A DNA stretch of 64,000 nt, taken from contig OZ007517.1 in NCBI GenBank assembly GCA_963931865.1, positions 4,167,707-4,231,706 of the forward strand, given 5' to 3'. This stretch comes from Axinella damicornis (taxonomy: Eukaryota; Porifera; Demospongiae; Axinellida; Axinellidae). This document shows, piece by piece, positions 46,351 through 56,619 of this stretch (positions within the stretch are counted from its first letter, which is position 1; each line of letters opens with the position of its first letter). The position numbers were made by a program, and so were the translations under genes. The notes beneath the pieces were generated by a model. It was not told the DNA's origin and searched no databases. It saw only the letters and a program-made list of their open reading frames with translations.

Positions 46351-46497
46351 ATGACGACAAAATCACAAGACATGGACATGTCGGTTTGTGGAACGTCGAA
46401 CCGCAGCGTGAAAAGGGCAAAGTTCACTTCATTTAGCTACCCACCTATTAACCTAGTGTATTTCGACAGGTCCTGGGCGAGATCCTGGCTGATATAA
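46351..46497 (+). CDS. Hypothetical 48-aa frame (possible first exon)
   Basis: ATG 46351, MTTKSQDMDMSVCGTSNRS then basic VKRAKF, ending at TGA 46497. Its beginning (to MTTKSQ) is repeated in block B at about 61001, where it is cut off. A poorly supported small gene or the first exon of one. Confidence 0.25.
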   Translation: MTTKSQDMDMSVCGTSNRSVKRAKFTSFSYPPINLVYFDRSWARSWLI

Positions 46498-46756
46498 TTT
46501 ACCAGGTTGGCTGAGTATAAACACATATAGTATTTTGCAATGTTTTGTGGTATGTATACGTCGCTATAATAGCTGGACACTGAGTAACTCGTGTCCAGGA
46601 ATCAAAGAAGCCATTTTGTTTTGAACTTGTGAGAATGTGGCAAGGAAGAGACCTGGGGGGGTTAGTTACACGAAGAAGCGTCTTCTAGTGAAGCGTACCC
46701 ATTCCAGCATCAGCAAGTTTTGTGAAGCTTGACTGATACATTGATGTACGGATCTA

Positions 46757-47301
46757 GATATCGTCAGGAGCGCATAATGAGGTAGAGAGCGGAGGGAAGG
46801 GAGGAGCGTGAAATGACCACGTATAAGATTATAAATTGAAAACTCCCACGGTAGTCCCGTTACTATTTTAGCACGCACGTGTATCGTTTTTCTGTGATAC
46901 CATTGACCGACTACAGCGACAGGCCAAATCTCGATGGGAGAGAGAGGAGATAGTGTCCGTAAGTGTTGCGGGATGTTTCCCAGCAGTCATGAACTCCAGG
47001 AAAAACAGAAGTAGCGTCGAGACGCCCGCTTGACTGTATGGAGCGGCTCGATCGACTGCATCGTCATACAGCATTTTGTCGAGGTCTGTATGTCATTCCC
47101 CTGCCTCGCTACAATTGGAGTCTTGATGCTGGCCTTTTCTGGCTTCTAGTAGTCATCCTTCTTGAAGTCTCTGTACACGTGCGAGCTGAACATAGTAAAG
47201 GGACTACCGTGGGAAAGTTTTCAATTTTTCATCTTTTGCGTGGTCGCTTCATGCTCCTCCCTTCCCTCTGCTCTCGACCTCATCATGCGCTCCTGATGTC
47301 A
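46757..47301. repeat. Inverted repeat, arms about 105 bp
   Basis: TCGTCAGGAGCGCATAATGA at about 46761 and, reversed, the string ending GCGCTCCTGATG at about 47298; both arms include ACTACCGTGGGA in complementary form. Probably a foldback element; no known termini. Confidence 0.65.
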
Positions 47302-48237
47302 TGGAAGCTGCTTGTCTGCATGCAGGGCCGGCAGAAGCAATTTCGTTTTGGTACGGCAAAATGGGATACGTCCACCGCCGAACTTGGGCAGTGTGTAGAG
47401 GCGCGTAGCGCTGATCTGTATATCGCGCGAAGCGCGGAAATTTTTCTTCGCGGTCATTTTTCAGTCGCCTGGATGGGGTCTTGTAGCACCTTCGTGCTTT
47501 GCACTGCACTGCCACTGCTGTCTGGTTTCCGTGCAATCCGTGACTGTCTCACTCTCGACGTGGAAAGGAAATGTACGCTGCCCTGGTAGCCCACGCCTAC
47601 TAATTATAAGGCGACGAATTTTTCGCTACTGTTATTCCACTTCCTGGCTCCACCCCTTTCTAAATCACACGTGGTAGTCAGCACGTAGTTGTTCGCCATC
47701 GCAACAAGCGCCCGGTATGTGTCCAGACACTTCAAGTTTTGCTGCATTACAACTGGACTCGTAAACAGACTTTCCCTCGAGCCTGGTCCCCATCACTACG
47801 TAGCTATGTATCCACGGAGGGGGACGCTCAGTGCCGCCTGATGTTTATCAAGTACCATGGTTTGTCAAAACATTGGTCCGGCAGTTGCCGGTCTGCCGGA
47901 CCTGTTCCGCCGCCCCTGGCATGGTTGGGTAGTTTAAAATGGTTGCTCAATGAGTGAAGTGTTGGTGCCTCCAGGTAAACAACATGATTGTATATATCTT
48001 GCTACTTGCTGCTGCAGATCGATACAGTGCTGTGCCCACAGCCAAGTAGCAGTGACCTACAGAACGTTTGCCGCCCTCCATCACTTTGCATACTCCTTGT
48101 AACGGTGAGGACAGATAGACTTGAAATTGGAGTGTGTGTTTGTTGAGGGACCACAAGTGCTATACCATACCATATACTGTATGGGTGTTGAGTGTAGGAA
48201 ACCTGAAAGTGTGATTATTCCTCTCCTTCCTTATGGA
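47302..48237. other. Intergenic, no gene recognised
   Basis: Plus frame 47038-47589 is hydrophobic and overlaps the inverted repeat; I do not support it as a gene. Nothing else seen. Confidence 0.4.
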
Positions 48238-48805
48238 TACCGTATAGCGTGAAATTTTTGTACGGTGCAAATTTTTGTATGAAACCTCCAGATACGAAAT
48301 AAACACTGCGAAAATTTTAACAGTTGAAATTTTAACGTCAAATTTTGCACGGGCAATCGAACACGTGGAAGCCGCGAACAAACAATGGCATTTGTAACAG
48401 TATTTCTGACGTTTGAACGGCCTTCCAGACTCCAGTGGACCCGTCTACACCCGTTAGCCTATGACGATAGCGAGTCTGTGGGAAGTGCAACAGATGACTT
48501 TCAGACAGTAAGCAAAGTTCATTGAGCAGCAACGATCGGCGAGTATGCCGCCAACCAGGTAGCTAATTGTCATTTCTCGCCAACAAGAGACCCAGATATC
48601 AGCACTGTAGACTTGGTACTCTCTCACCATTGTGCATTGCCTCCACCGTAAACAGAAAATACCATCGATACGTTACGTACGTGTAATAATAGGGCATGTG
48701 GCAATGCAGGCGCATACGAAAATCAAAATGCAAAAATTTCTGCTGAAGGCATTTCAGCCGTTTATACGAAAATTTGCACTTAGGAAAATATCCCGCTATA
48801 TGGTA
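48238..48805. mobile_element. MITE with TA-type ends
   Basis: Left TACCGTATAGCGTGAAATTT, right reversed TACCATATAGCGGGATATTT; both followed by GTGCAAATTTT and TATGAAAC/TATAAACG. Consistent with Tc1/mariner-type MITEs. Confidence 0.75.
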
Positions 48806-48884
48806 CTGACTGGTAACACCCTCACATTGACAACTGGATCTTTGTTGCCATGTGAGCTCCAGGGCATGTGTGAACTTACCTTAA

Positions 48885-49478
48885 GGTCACTGTTATTTGC
48901 AGGTATTAATTTTAACGAATTAGAAAAAATCGCTCAATTTTGAACCCTGCAAACAATAGTATTAGCAGCATGTGACGTCACATACGTGTGCATTAATTGG
49001 AGCAAGTCATAAGCAATGTGCGAAGGTAGTTAGCTGTATAGTAAGAATCAGAGGCTGGTGGCCTAGCAGTTAAAGCATTCGACTGCTAATCGAAAGGTTG
49101 CTAATTCGAGTCCCACTATTGCCATAGGAGATTTTCTTTCTCTCCTAGGAGTTGACTCAGCTCTACCCTTAAAATGAGTAGGTGTGTTCTTGAAGGTGTT
49201 TTCACCTGATACAGTTCACACCGCATCCTTCGGAGGGGATGTAAAGCCATTGGTCCCGGGGTACTGGTTAATATTAGCATTCATGCTATTCCAGTTACCT
49301 CGTTAGCCACTGTACACGGTGGTTTCTTTTAAAATAAAATAAGAGACTGAGCAGCGTGGTTGTCACTTGAACGGATTAGTTGCCAGCAGCCCTGGTGAGT
49401 TAAAACGCTAAAATTAATACTCGCCAGTCAGCTGCATGCCCAATTCACTAAAGTTAGTACCCGCAAATAATAGTGACT
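48885..49478. mobile_element. TTAA-flanked MITE family 1, second copy, with nested SINE
   Basis: TTAA at 48881-48884 and 49479-49482; ends GGTCACTGTTATTTGCAGGT and GTACCCGCAAATAATAGTGA. The body matches 6965-7373 (CAGCATGTGACGTCACATAC, AGTTGCCAGCAGC) but is interrupted after GTAAGAATCAGAG by a SINE. Confidence 0.85.
49054..49343 (+). mobile_element. tRNA-derived SINE (Ser-like head)
   Basis: The head has an A box (TGGCCTAGCAGTTAAAGCA), an anticodon-like GACTGCTAATC and a B box (GGTTGCTAATTCGAGTCCC), with TGGC/GCCA able to pair. The body carries CATCCTTCGGAGGGGATG then TAAAGCCATTGGTCCCGG, resembling the conserved central domain of several invertebrate SINE families. It ends in TAAAATAAAATAAG. 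A short tail and a tRNA promoter mean polymerase III transcription and dependence on a LINE. Confidence 0.8.
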
Positions 49479-49482
49479 TTAA

Positions 49483-50259
49483 GGTACATGTATACGTACT
49501 ATAAATTGCTATTCATGTGCACAAGTGCGAACAATACCGCAGCATAGCATTTGCAGGAGAAGGTAGCATTTGCAGGAGAAGGTAGCATTTGCAGGAGAAG
49601 GAAGGGTGCCTGATCAAATGTTCTCACTACTAGCTCATGCTTGCTTCCGATGTCTTCAATAAGAAGGACCTGTGTGAAATATTTAGCAGGCATGCCACTG
49701 TTGTCATGGACAGTGGCAGGATTTTTCGTTCCTGGCGTGAGGTCTTTCACCGCGTGCTCATACCCTAGCCTCCTTCCCTCGTCCTACCCTGCTTTCATTG
49801 CCTACAGTGTGTGGAGTTTTTGATATACACTCACTGTTCAACTTCACGTGTAGCTGATCTCAAATCTCATGCTATCCTCATGACTAACAGAACTCTAGCA
49901 GCTGGCCGGGAACCACTACAATTCCCGTCCAAGTTTGCTAATGTACCCAGTTTGGAATCCCACTGTACCACAGGACAGGTGACACTGTCCACGAGCCCCC
50001 CGCTTCAACCCACAATATCACACTGTCCGTCCTATCCCACTGTATCATTCCATGGGAATCAATCAGATGTCATGAACTCTTGGCATCGAAGCACTCTTCA
50101 TAATATCCCTTCTACCACTCCATCCCTCACCTCCACACTCCCTTATGTCACCTCCACACCCTCACCTCCACATCCTCACCTCCACAACCTCACCTCCACA
50201 CTCCCTCACATCTGTAGTAATGCGTGGCAGTATGCTCCTTAACCAAACAGCAGCAATAG
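49483..50259. other. Intergenic, no gene seen
   Basis: Contains three tandem copies of AGGAGAAGGTAGCATTTGC (49553-49600). A CTCCACACCCTCACC-like run at 50130-50215 parallels 34150-34260 in block A. Confidence 0.5.
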
Positions 50260-52828
50260 TTAGTAGCAATGAGAACCCAAATACAGACACAGCACAGAAA
50301 CTCAACACTAAGGGCAGTACTGAGGATTTCAAGTTGCTTGTCCAAGATCCATTTCAAATTTTTGGCGCATGCGCACTGGTGAGAGAATGCACGGTGAGCC
50401 TTCGCCATTTATGTGGCGTAGCTGTCTTGCCGTCAGCGAACGCAGAATCATTCGAATGAACACAGTGATTTGCCAATTCCCAGCTAGCTTAAACTTCAAG
50501 TGCAAAGGCTGTTTCCATGGCCATACTTGTGTGCATGCACTAATTTCTTGAATAGATCTGGGACAAGCAACCTGGAATCTGGTCACACCAAAACCACAGA
50601 CATGTACCAGCACAAATTATCAACTGTAGGAATGCCTAGAAGCAATCAGCTCTGGGGTTGGTTTGGGTCTGGGCCGAGACTATGCTTACAGCCACTCTGC
50701 TACAAATCCACACCCTCATCTCACCTCCATCCCCACCCCCTCGCCCCCACACTCCCTTACTTCACACAGAACTTCCGGCCGAGCCATCATTGTTGAACCC
50801 AACACCAAGGACTGGTCTGACTTGCAGCTGTCCTCGCAGAACTGGTACAATGGGCTACATGCAGACTTGGAGCATGTTAGACTGGCTGAGCATGTCTGGT
50901 CGTGGCATCAACGGACTGGAACCAGCTGTTCCCAGCCACCATTGCCATGGACTCACTGGATACTGAACTTCAGGAACTGCAGTTAAGCTTCAACTACTGA
51001 TTGAATGGTTGGCAGTCTCACTTCCTCCGCCCCTTCCTGCCTCTTGGTGTGTCATTCCTCCTCAAGTAGTTTAATATGTCGTCTGGTTCATACGCATGTG
51101 AGAGATGTACATGTAGTTGCAGTGTCGTGACGATACAAATAGCACGTCATTCTAAGATGTGGAATTGAAAGAGAAAAGGTACAAGACTTCCCTCCCTCCC
51201 TCCCTCTCCCTCTCCTTCCACCCTTTCCCTCCTTCCCTCTCTCCCTCCTCTCTCTTTCCCACCTCCCCCCTCCCCTTCAGCCCAAGTTCACAACTGAGGT
51301 CACCCTATGAGGAGTGGAAGGCAATCTACACACCTGACTAAAGGCTAGCACTGCCCCCTCCTGCCCGACCCCTCAGCCACACAAGAGACATGCAACAAGT
51401 CTGGGGCCATTTCTAACACAGTGGAGAGGTGGGTGTATGTATAGCCAGTCCCACTCCTAAAATTGAATTCTGAAGTGGTAGAAGCCCATGGCTTTCATCT
51501 TTTCTATCTTGTAACTCTGCTTACTCATCTAGAATGACCTACTGATCTTTATCTTCATTCTCAGTTGCATACACAAGCTGGCTGGAGTCGTGTTGGATGT
51601 GAGTGTGTGGGTGTGAAGAGGTGGACGGAGAATGTGGAAGGGAGATTGCAGTCGAGCAGAGACCACTTGCCGGGAGTGTGGGCATCGTGGAACAACAGAG
51701 GAGCAGTGTACAGGTTGGGACACCTCTGACAATGGGCTATTCAGTGTGTTAGCATGTGTTCCATTTAGTCAGTGAGTCGTATCTTGTTTACATTCAAGAC
51801 TCTAACCACACCCATTCCTTAACAACTTTCAATAGTCACTGCTCTTTGCTAGTTACTGCCTGTTCAGACTGGGCCCTGTCATTGCAATAAATAGTGCCAC
51901 TGCAAGGCTGGAGGACTGTTTTCTAAGCCCATTCATGCAAAGGAGAGAAATGGCTCCACCCAGAACCTACCAAGGCCTTAGTCTGCATGAGTTTATTCGT
52001 ATCGTGGTACTATTAGCTCATCAATCGTTTCGATGGGAAATATCTTCATGTACATGTATCTACCTTGTTCCTCAGTATCCCTCAATACTGTAGTGCTGGG
52101 CGATACTAGCATATCCATTCCCACTTATCATGATATACATGTAGTTGCTAAAACTACTACTGTATTTGGTATAAAAAACATAATAATTTCAAACTCACTA
52201 CCATAGGATTGGAATCATAGAAATTCCAGGAAATGAATTTGTATCGCTAGATTGGATGGACCGTTGTAATAGATAGAAATTGTCGCGCTGTGTTTGGAGA
52301 GAAATCGTTTGTGAACGCTGTTTATCCAGGAAATGGGCATCGAACTGCCATCCTACGTACTGCATTTCGAGCGTTTGTGACTGTTGTAGCTGCAGGAGCT
52401 GGGCGCTGACTGCCATGCCATCATTGCCATGCCTGCATTTCGAGCCGTTTGTGACTGTTATTCCAGGAACAATGGACATCAACTGCCACTGCCAGCTGGC
52501 ATTGGGCATGACTGGTGTGACTACACTATTCCAGGAAAATTATAGCCACCCACTGCCCTGTGACAAGCTGCATTTTGGCTGTGGTTATAGTAATTCCAAG
52601 AATTTGGCATGCACTGATGATGTGTGCCTTAATTTCAAGAGAACTAGTTTGTAACCAGGACTGTTGTGTTCCAGGAAAATAGGCATCAACTGCTAATCAG
52701 ACTGACTATGAATAGTGTATTTTAATGTGTACATGTACTTGGAACTTGTTTTGTTTGGATAAGTACATTTCCTGGTATCAGTACATTGGAATCAAAGAAA
52801 ATAATTAGTGTCCTGAGCTACTGCTTAA

Positions 52829-53294
52829 TAGCCTGGTTCCCAGGCCCTGCCCAGCTTTTCGTCGCTTGCAGTACGGAAAAGCGGGGAGAGCCTGATGTTT
52901 CCTCACGTGAGCATTACGTAATCGACAAACGGCCAAAATTTTCAGAACGAACAAGCGAAGTTTTGCGTATTGTTCAACCGACTACACGTTCAACGCTTGG
53001 TGTGTGTTGCCCCCGCTAGCTAGATACGTGTGGTAAGTTACCTCGTACTTTTGCTCTTCTTGCTGTTCTGAGCCCCAGTTTGCCCACGTTCAATCAAGTC
53101 CTTTCTACCACCTTTCTACCCTCGACCTCGTACTTTTGCTCTTCTTGCTGTTCTGAGCCCCAGTTTGCCCACGTTCAATCAAGTCCTTTCTACCACCTTT
53201 CTACCCTCGACGTCACGCACGTGAGGAAACATACCATGCCCTTAGCGATCTTTCGTGCAACCAAAAGCGGCACGCGGGCCTGGGAACCAGGCTA
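52829..53294. mobile_element. TAGCCTCG-family element, perfect 9-bp duplication
   Basis: TAGCCTGGTTCCCAGGCC ... GGGCCTGGGAACCAGGCTA; ACTGCTTAA stands before (52820-52828) and after (53295-53303). Arms include TTTCCTCACGTGAG / CACGTGAGGAAA. Confidence 0.9.
53042..53211. repeat. 85-bp tandem duplication
   Basis: Two adjacent copies beginning CCTCGTACTTTTGCTCTTCT and ending CCTTTCTACCCTCGA inside the TAGCCTCG element. Confidence 0.9.
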
Positions 53295-54409
53295 ACTGCT
53301 TAATTGGATTAGTTGAAATTCCAGGAATTGAATTTCTACCACTAGATGACTGTACCGTTTTATTAGCATAAATACCGTAATAGACATTCAAATTTCAAAA
53401 CACAACTTTCCATTTCCAATGTACAGATGAAACAGCAGAAACTACTAATGTCTGTACTTTTAGAAACGACATTAGCAAGCAGGTCTGGCTGTATTAACAA
53501 CACAGCCCGCTGTGCTGAACAATCCTGGGCAAGCGCACATGCCACCTAAAAAAATGGAACCAAAGAGTCCAGTCTAGCTACGTAAATGAGTGTTTTTGGC
53601 TACTCTGGCAGTCTGGCTAGTATCTAGCTACTGTCTAGCTGGCTTGAGCAACACCTATAGGTATACATACCTTGCTTGAATCGGTGATCCGACCGTCAGT
53701 GTGTTTCGAAAACCCAAACTCCATCACAAAGTGGAAGAAAATTCCTCTCAGGCGCTCAGCAGGAATGGTCTTTTTTTTTCATGGCATGCGGGCTGATGCA
53801 GACTGTGCATGCATTAGCGGAATGCCCCGGTGCGGCATGCGCAATGCCGCAATATTCGCTGACTAGTGACGATATACTAACGATATTTATAGACCATCGA
53901 TACTATCGTACGTATCGATACCATCGCCCAGCACTACTCAATTGCCATCCTTTCAAACCCATCCTTCTCTCTATATCCCTCCCTCAGGATATCTCGGTGG
54001 ATATTGAGGCACACAATTAAGCCAGAAGCAGAGGGTGCCCTACGCTCCCTGACTTCCCTCTCCTCCCACAAGAAGTGCTGCTCCACTCCTCACCAGTGAC
54101 CTTCTGCAAGAGGCTCACGACGTGCTGGAACGATCTCTGTCAGAAGGTGGGGCAGGGCTTATTGTGTGATTTCTCACCACTGAAACTATACAAGCTGCTA
54201 AGTACTATACTATACATGAAGTATCTACCTATATAGAGCTCTTTAGCCCATGTTTTACTGCAGACGCCCGTTACGGTAATGCCAGACCAAATGAATGTGT
54301 TGTTGCACCGACTCACTGCTTTTTTTTTTTTAGAATAAAAGGGTGGAGTCAACGTAATCGGTGCTACTAACTCTCCGTGTTTGCACTATTGCTCCTGTTG
54401 GTTTGTTAA

Positions 54410-54981
54410 GGTTACGGGATCCCCGCGCGGTGGGCGTGGCCAGACAATTTGTTGAACCCCATTTTTCTCGCACAGAATTAAAGTAAGCTAGCGAAATCAA
54501 ACTTGCTTGACACAAAGCAGGGGTAGTCAACATGCAGACCAAACATCATTACAGCAGCTCACACTGTAGCCGTCGTACGCTGGTTAAATCGATTCCAGCT
54601 AACTATTCACCAAAAATCTCCAGTGCGAAGACCGCCAGCAACTCGATTCTACTGTTGGGAGACACGCCATAGGAAGCTCTAAGGCGGGATGGAAGCGTTT
54701 TGCGGCTAGGTTGAACTGTCTTCGAAAGAACGACCCTCGAGTACAAATAACCGCCATCTTGATTCCCGTCTTTGGAATACAGCGTCGAATAACTTCGGAA
54801 CTGTCATCAGCATTTACAAAAACGCTTCGTCCGGCCCTTTCTATACTGTTCGTGCCTATTTCAACACGGTCTTCCAAGTCCAAGTCGGATCACACGGCTT
54901 TGTTTTTGGTGACAAAAAACTATGAAATAGCGCTTAATTAAGTATACGGTGCACGTATCCGCGCACAGGGATCCCGTAACC
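54410..54981. mobile_element. TTAA-flanked MITE (family 2)
   Basis: TTAA at 54406-54409 and 54982-54985; ends GGTTACGGGATCCCCGCGCG and CGCGCACAGGGATCCCGTAACC (last 20 bases shown as CGCACAGGGATCCCGTAACC). Shares its termini with 20374-20800. Block A at about 36091 has the empty site. Confidence 0.85.
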
Positions 54982-55099
54982 TTAACTAACACTTTTTGGC
55001 CACTCCCCCTTTCTAAGACCTGAGAAACAAGAAATGTGGCCCAACTGCCAGAAATGACAATGAAATAAACAATTTTGGATCATGGGTGAGCTCAATTTG

Positions 55100-55229
55100 T
55101 AGCCTCATTCCCAGTCCCACGCCCAGCTTTTCGTCGCTTGCAGTACGGTAAAGCGGGGAGGGCCTGGTACATCTTCTCACGTGTACTGCAAACGACGAAA
55201 AGCTGGGCGTGGGACTGGGAACGAGGCTA
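55100..55229. mobile_element. TAGCCTCG-family foldback, perfect 9-bp duplication
   Basis: TAGCCTCATTCCCAGTCCCA ... TGGGACTGGGAACGAGGCTA; CTCAATTTG flanks both sides (55091-55099, 55230-55238). Block A lacks it. Confidence 0.9.
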
Positions 55230-55490
55230 CTCAATTTGCCCAATGGAGTCTGTGCAAATGTGAGTAACTCTGACACATGACCACATTCAACCCTGTCTCC
55301 CATGCCACACCCCCAGGTTGAGACACGCAAAGGGCTTATGACTGTCGGGAGCACCTCAGCACATACACTCATGGATGCTTGTAGCTAGCTTGCTAGCTGT
55401 ACTATTATACACATCCAGCTAGCTGTTTGTACAATCATGTTTTGTTCTCCTTGGTCAACACTTCATGCAGACATTCCCAACAGAACTGTG

Positions 55491-56619
55491 CAGCATGCAT
55501 TCGGCCATACCAATGTAAGGTTAAGTTGCTTGGGCCAAATGACCTTTCCAATAGGGTCGGTAGGTAGGCTAAATAATGATAATAAGCATGTGATCACTAA
55601 TTACCATGGTAACCAAACAATGCCAGAGCCAACAGGAAATGACTACACACAAGCATACACTACACTGGGCTTCCACTATAATGGAATTCTCCCATTTTCA
55701 GCCAAGAATGTGGTAGCCTGGCACTATAGATGTTGCCATTTTTTAGTACTTGGCAATTAAGGCTGACGTACTCTTGTGCAGCGTATAGATGGCATAAATT
55801 TGGGTCGGAAGAACAAGATGATAGACCAAATCAAATATCAACAGCCTGTCAAAGTTCTAGACAGTGCATTATATACATAGCTAGTTCTGTGACCAGTGAT
55901 GCATAATTGCGAAGCTGTACATGTACATTCACCAGAAGCAGACTGGACCTATACATTGTGGTCTGCTGCGTGCTAGCTTTTGGGAAAATGGCTGGACGTC
56001 ACTGGCAAGTGCCCTCATCATCTGTTGTTACCTCCAGGACTACAATGGCATTCAATTTGTTGGGAGGTGTGGATAGCATACGGAGGAATGCATACATACA
56101 TACAGTTACATGCAGTTAAATCTGCCACATCAACACTTCCTGCAGCACTCCTTTCACACACCCTCTCCCACTGTTTTCATTGAACTTTGAAAGTTGCATT
56201 GCAAATAAAGCCATAGTTGTTGAGTGGGCGGTTTCAAATGCCTCTGAGACTTTGAAAAACTTGAAGCACTGCTCAGTGTAAAACAGAACTGTCGTGAGGG
56301 AGTTAAGAACTAGCCATTCTAAAGAAAAAACAATATTTGCAGTTTCAGGTTGTGATGCTTTTTCACAACACTGAATGGAAGTTGTCATGAAGACTTAACT
56401 GTTGGCCGTTTCAGAAAGATTTTGATATAATGCATGAAATACAGTGTGTGGGAAGTGTGAAATCAACACAATCACAATAAATATATGCAACACAGTACCG
56501 CAATATATGCAATTACACCAATACTGATAAATCCAGGTGTAATAAATCAGATAAAGGATCATTGTGCTGTTGATAATTTCTGATGTGCTTGATGAGGTAT
56601 CCTGGGTGCAAGGTGATGC
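55491..56619. other. Intergenic, no gene seen
   Basis: From about 56165 this is the 3' flank of the second zinc-finger gene, paralogous to 43910-44393. Confidence 0.45.

Larger units (their letters stand above)
52091..53936. mobile_element. hAT-like element, copy 2 (reverse), with nested elements
   Basis: Ends TAGTGCTGGGCGATA / TATCGCCCAGCACTA as in 24856-25517. The transposase first-exon remnant is found reversed at about 53675-53770. Nested inside is the TTCCTGGAAT-rich element (about 52158-53385), itself hit by the TAGCCTCG element 52829-53294. No clean target duplication is visible here. Confidence 0.75.
50765..55360 (+). pseudogene. Unrecognised gene exons, copy in block B
   Basis: Paralogues of the block A pieces: SGRAIIVEPNTKDWSDLQLS (50780), QLRSPYEEWKAIYTPD (about 51290), ATQETCNKSGAISNTVER (51379-51430), a segment ending WASWNNRGAVYR (about 51715) and VTFCKRLTTCWNDLCQK (54096-54146). 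The first piece stays open for longer than in block A, but small deletions break others. Function unknown. Confidence 0.4.
50260..55490. repeat. Paralogous block B, left part
   Basis: Same order as 33340-36540: GAGAACCCAAATACAGACAC, ACATGTACCAGCACAAATTA, GCCATCATTGTTGAACC, TGGTCGTGGCATCAACGGAC and the later exons. Interrupted by a hAT-like element, a TTAA element and a TAGCCTCG element that block A lacks at those positions. Confidence 0.8.

Noticed and set aside
47038..47589. 183-codon plus-strand frame with hydrophobic N-terminus
   Set aside because: It has no ATG-independent support, overlaps an inverted repeat, and the opposite strand of the left arm gives a similar frame; no recognisable domain.
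49058..49127. tRNA-Ser(GCT) gene
   Set aside because: A and B boxes and anticodon are there, but the long variable arm of tRNA-Ser and a full acceptor stem are missing, and it continues into a SINE body.
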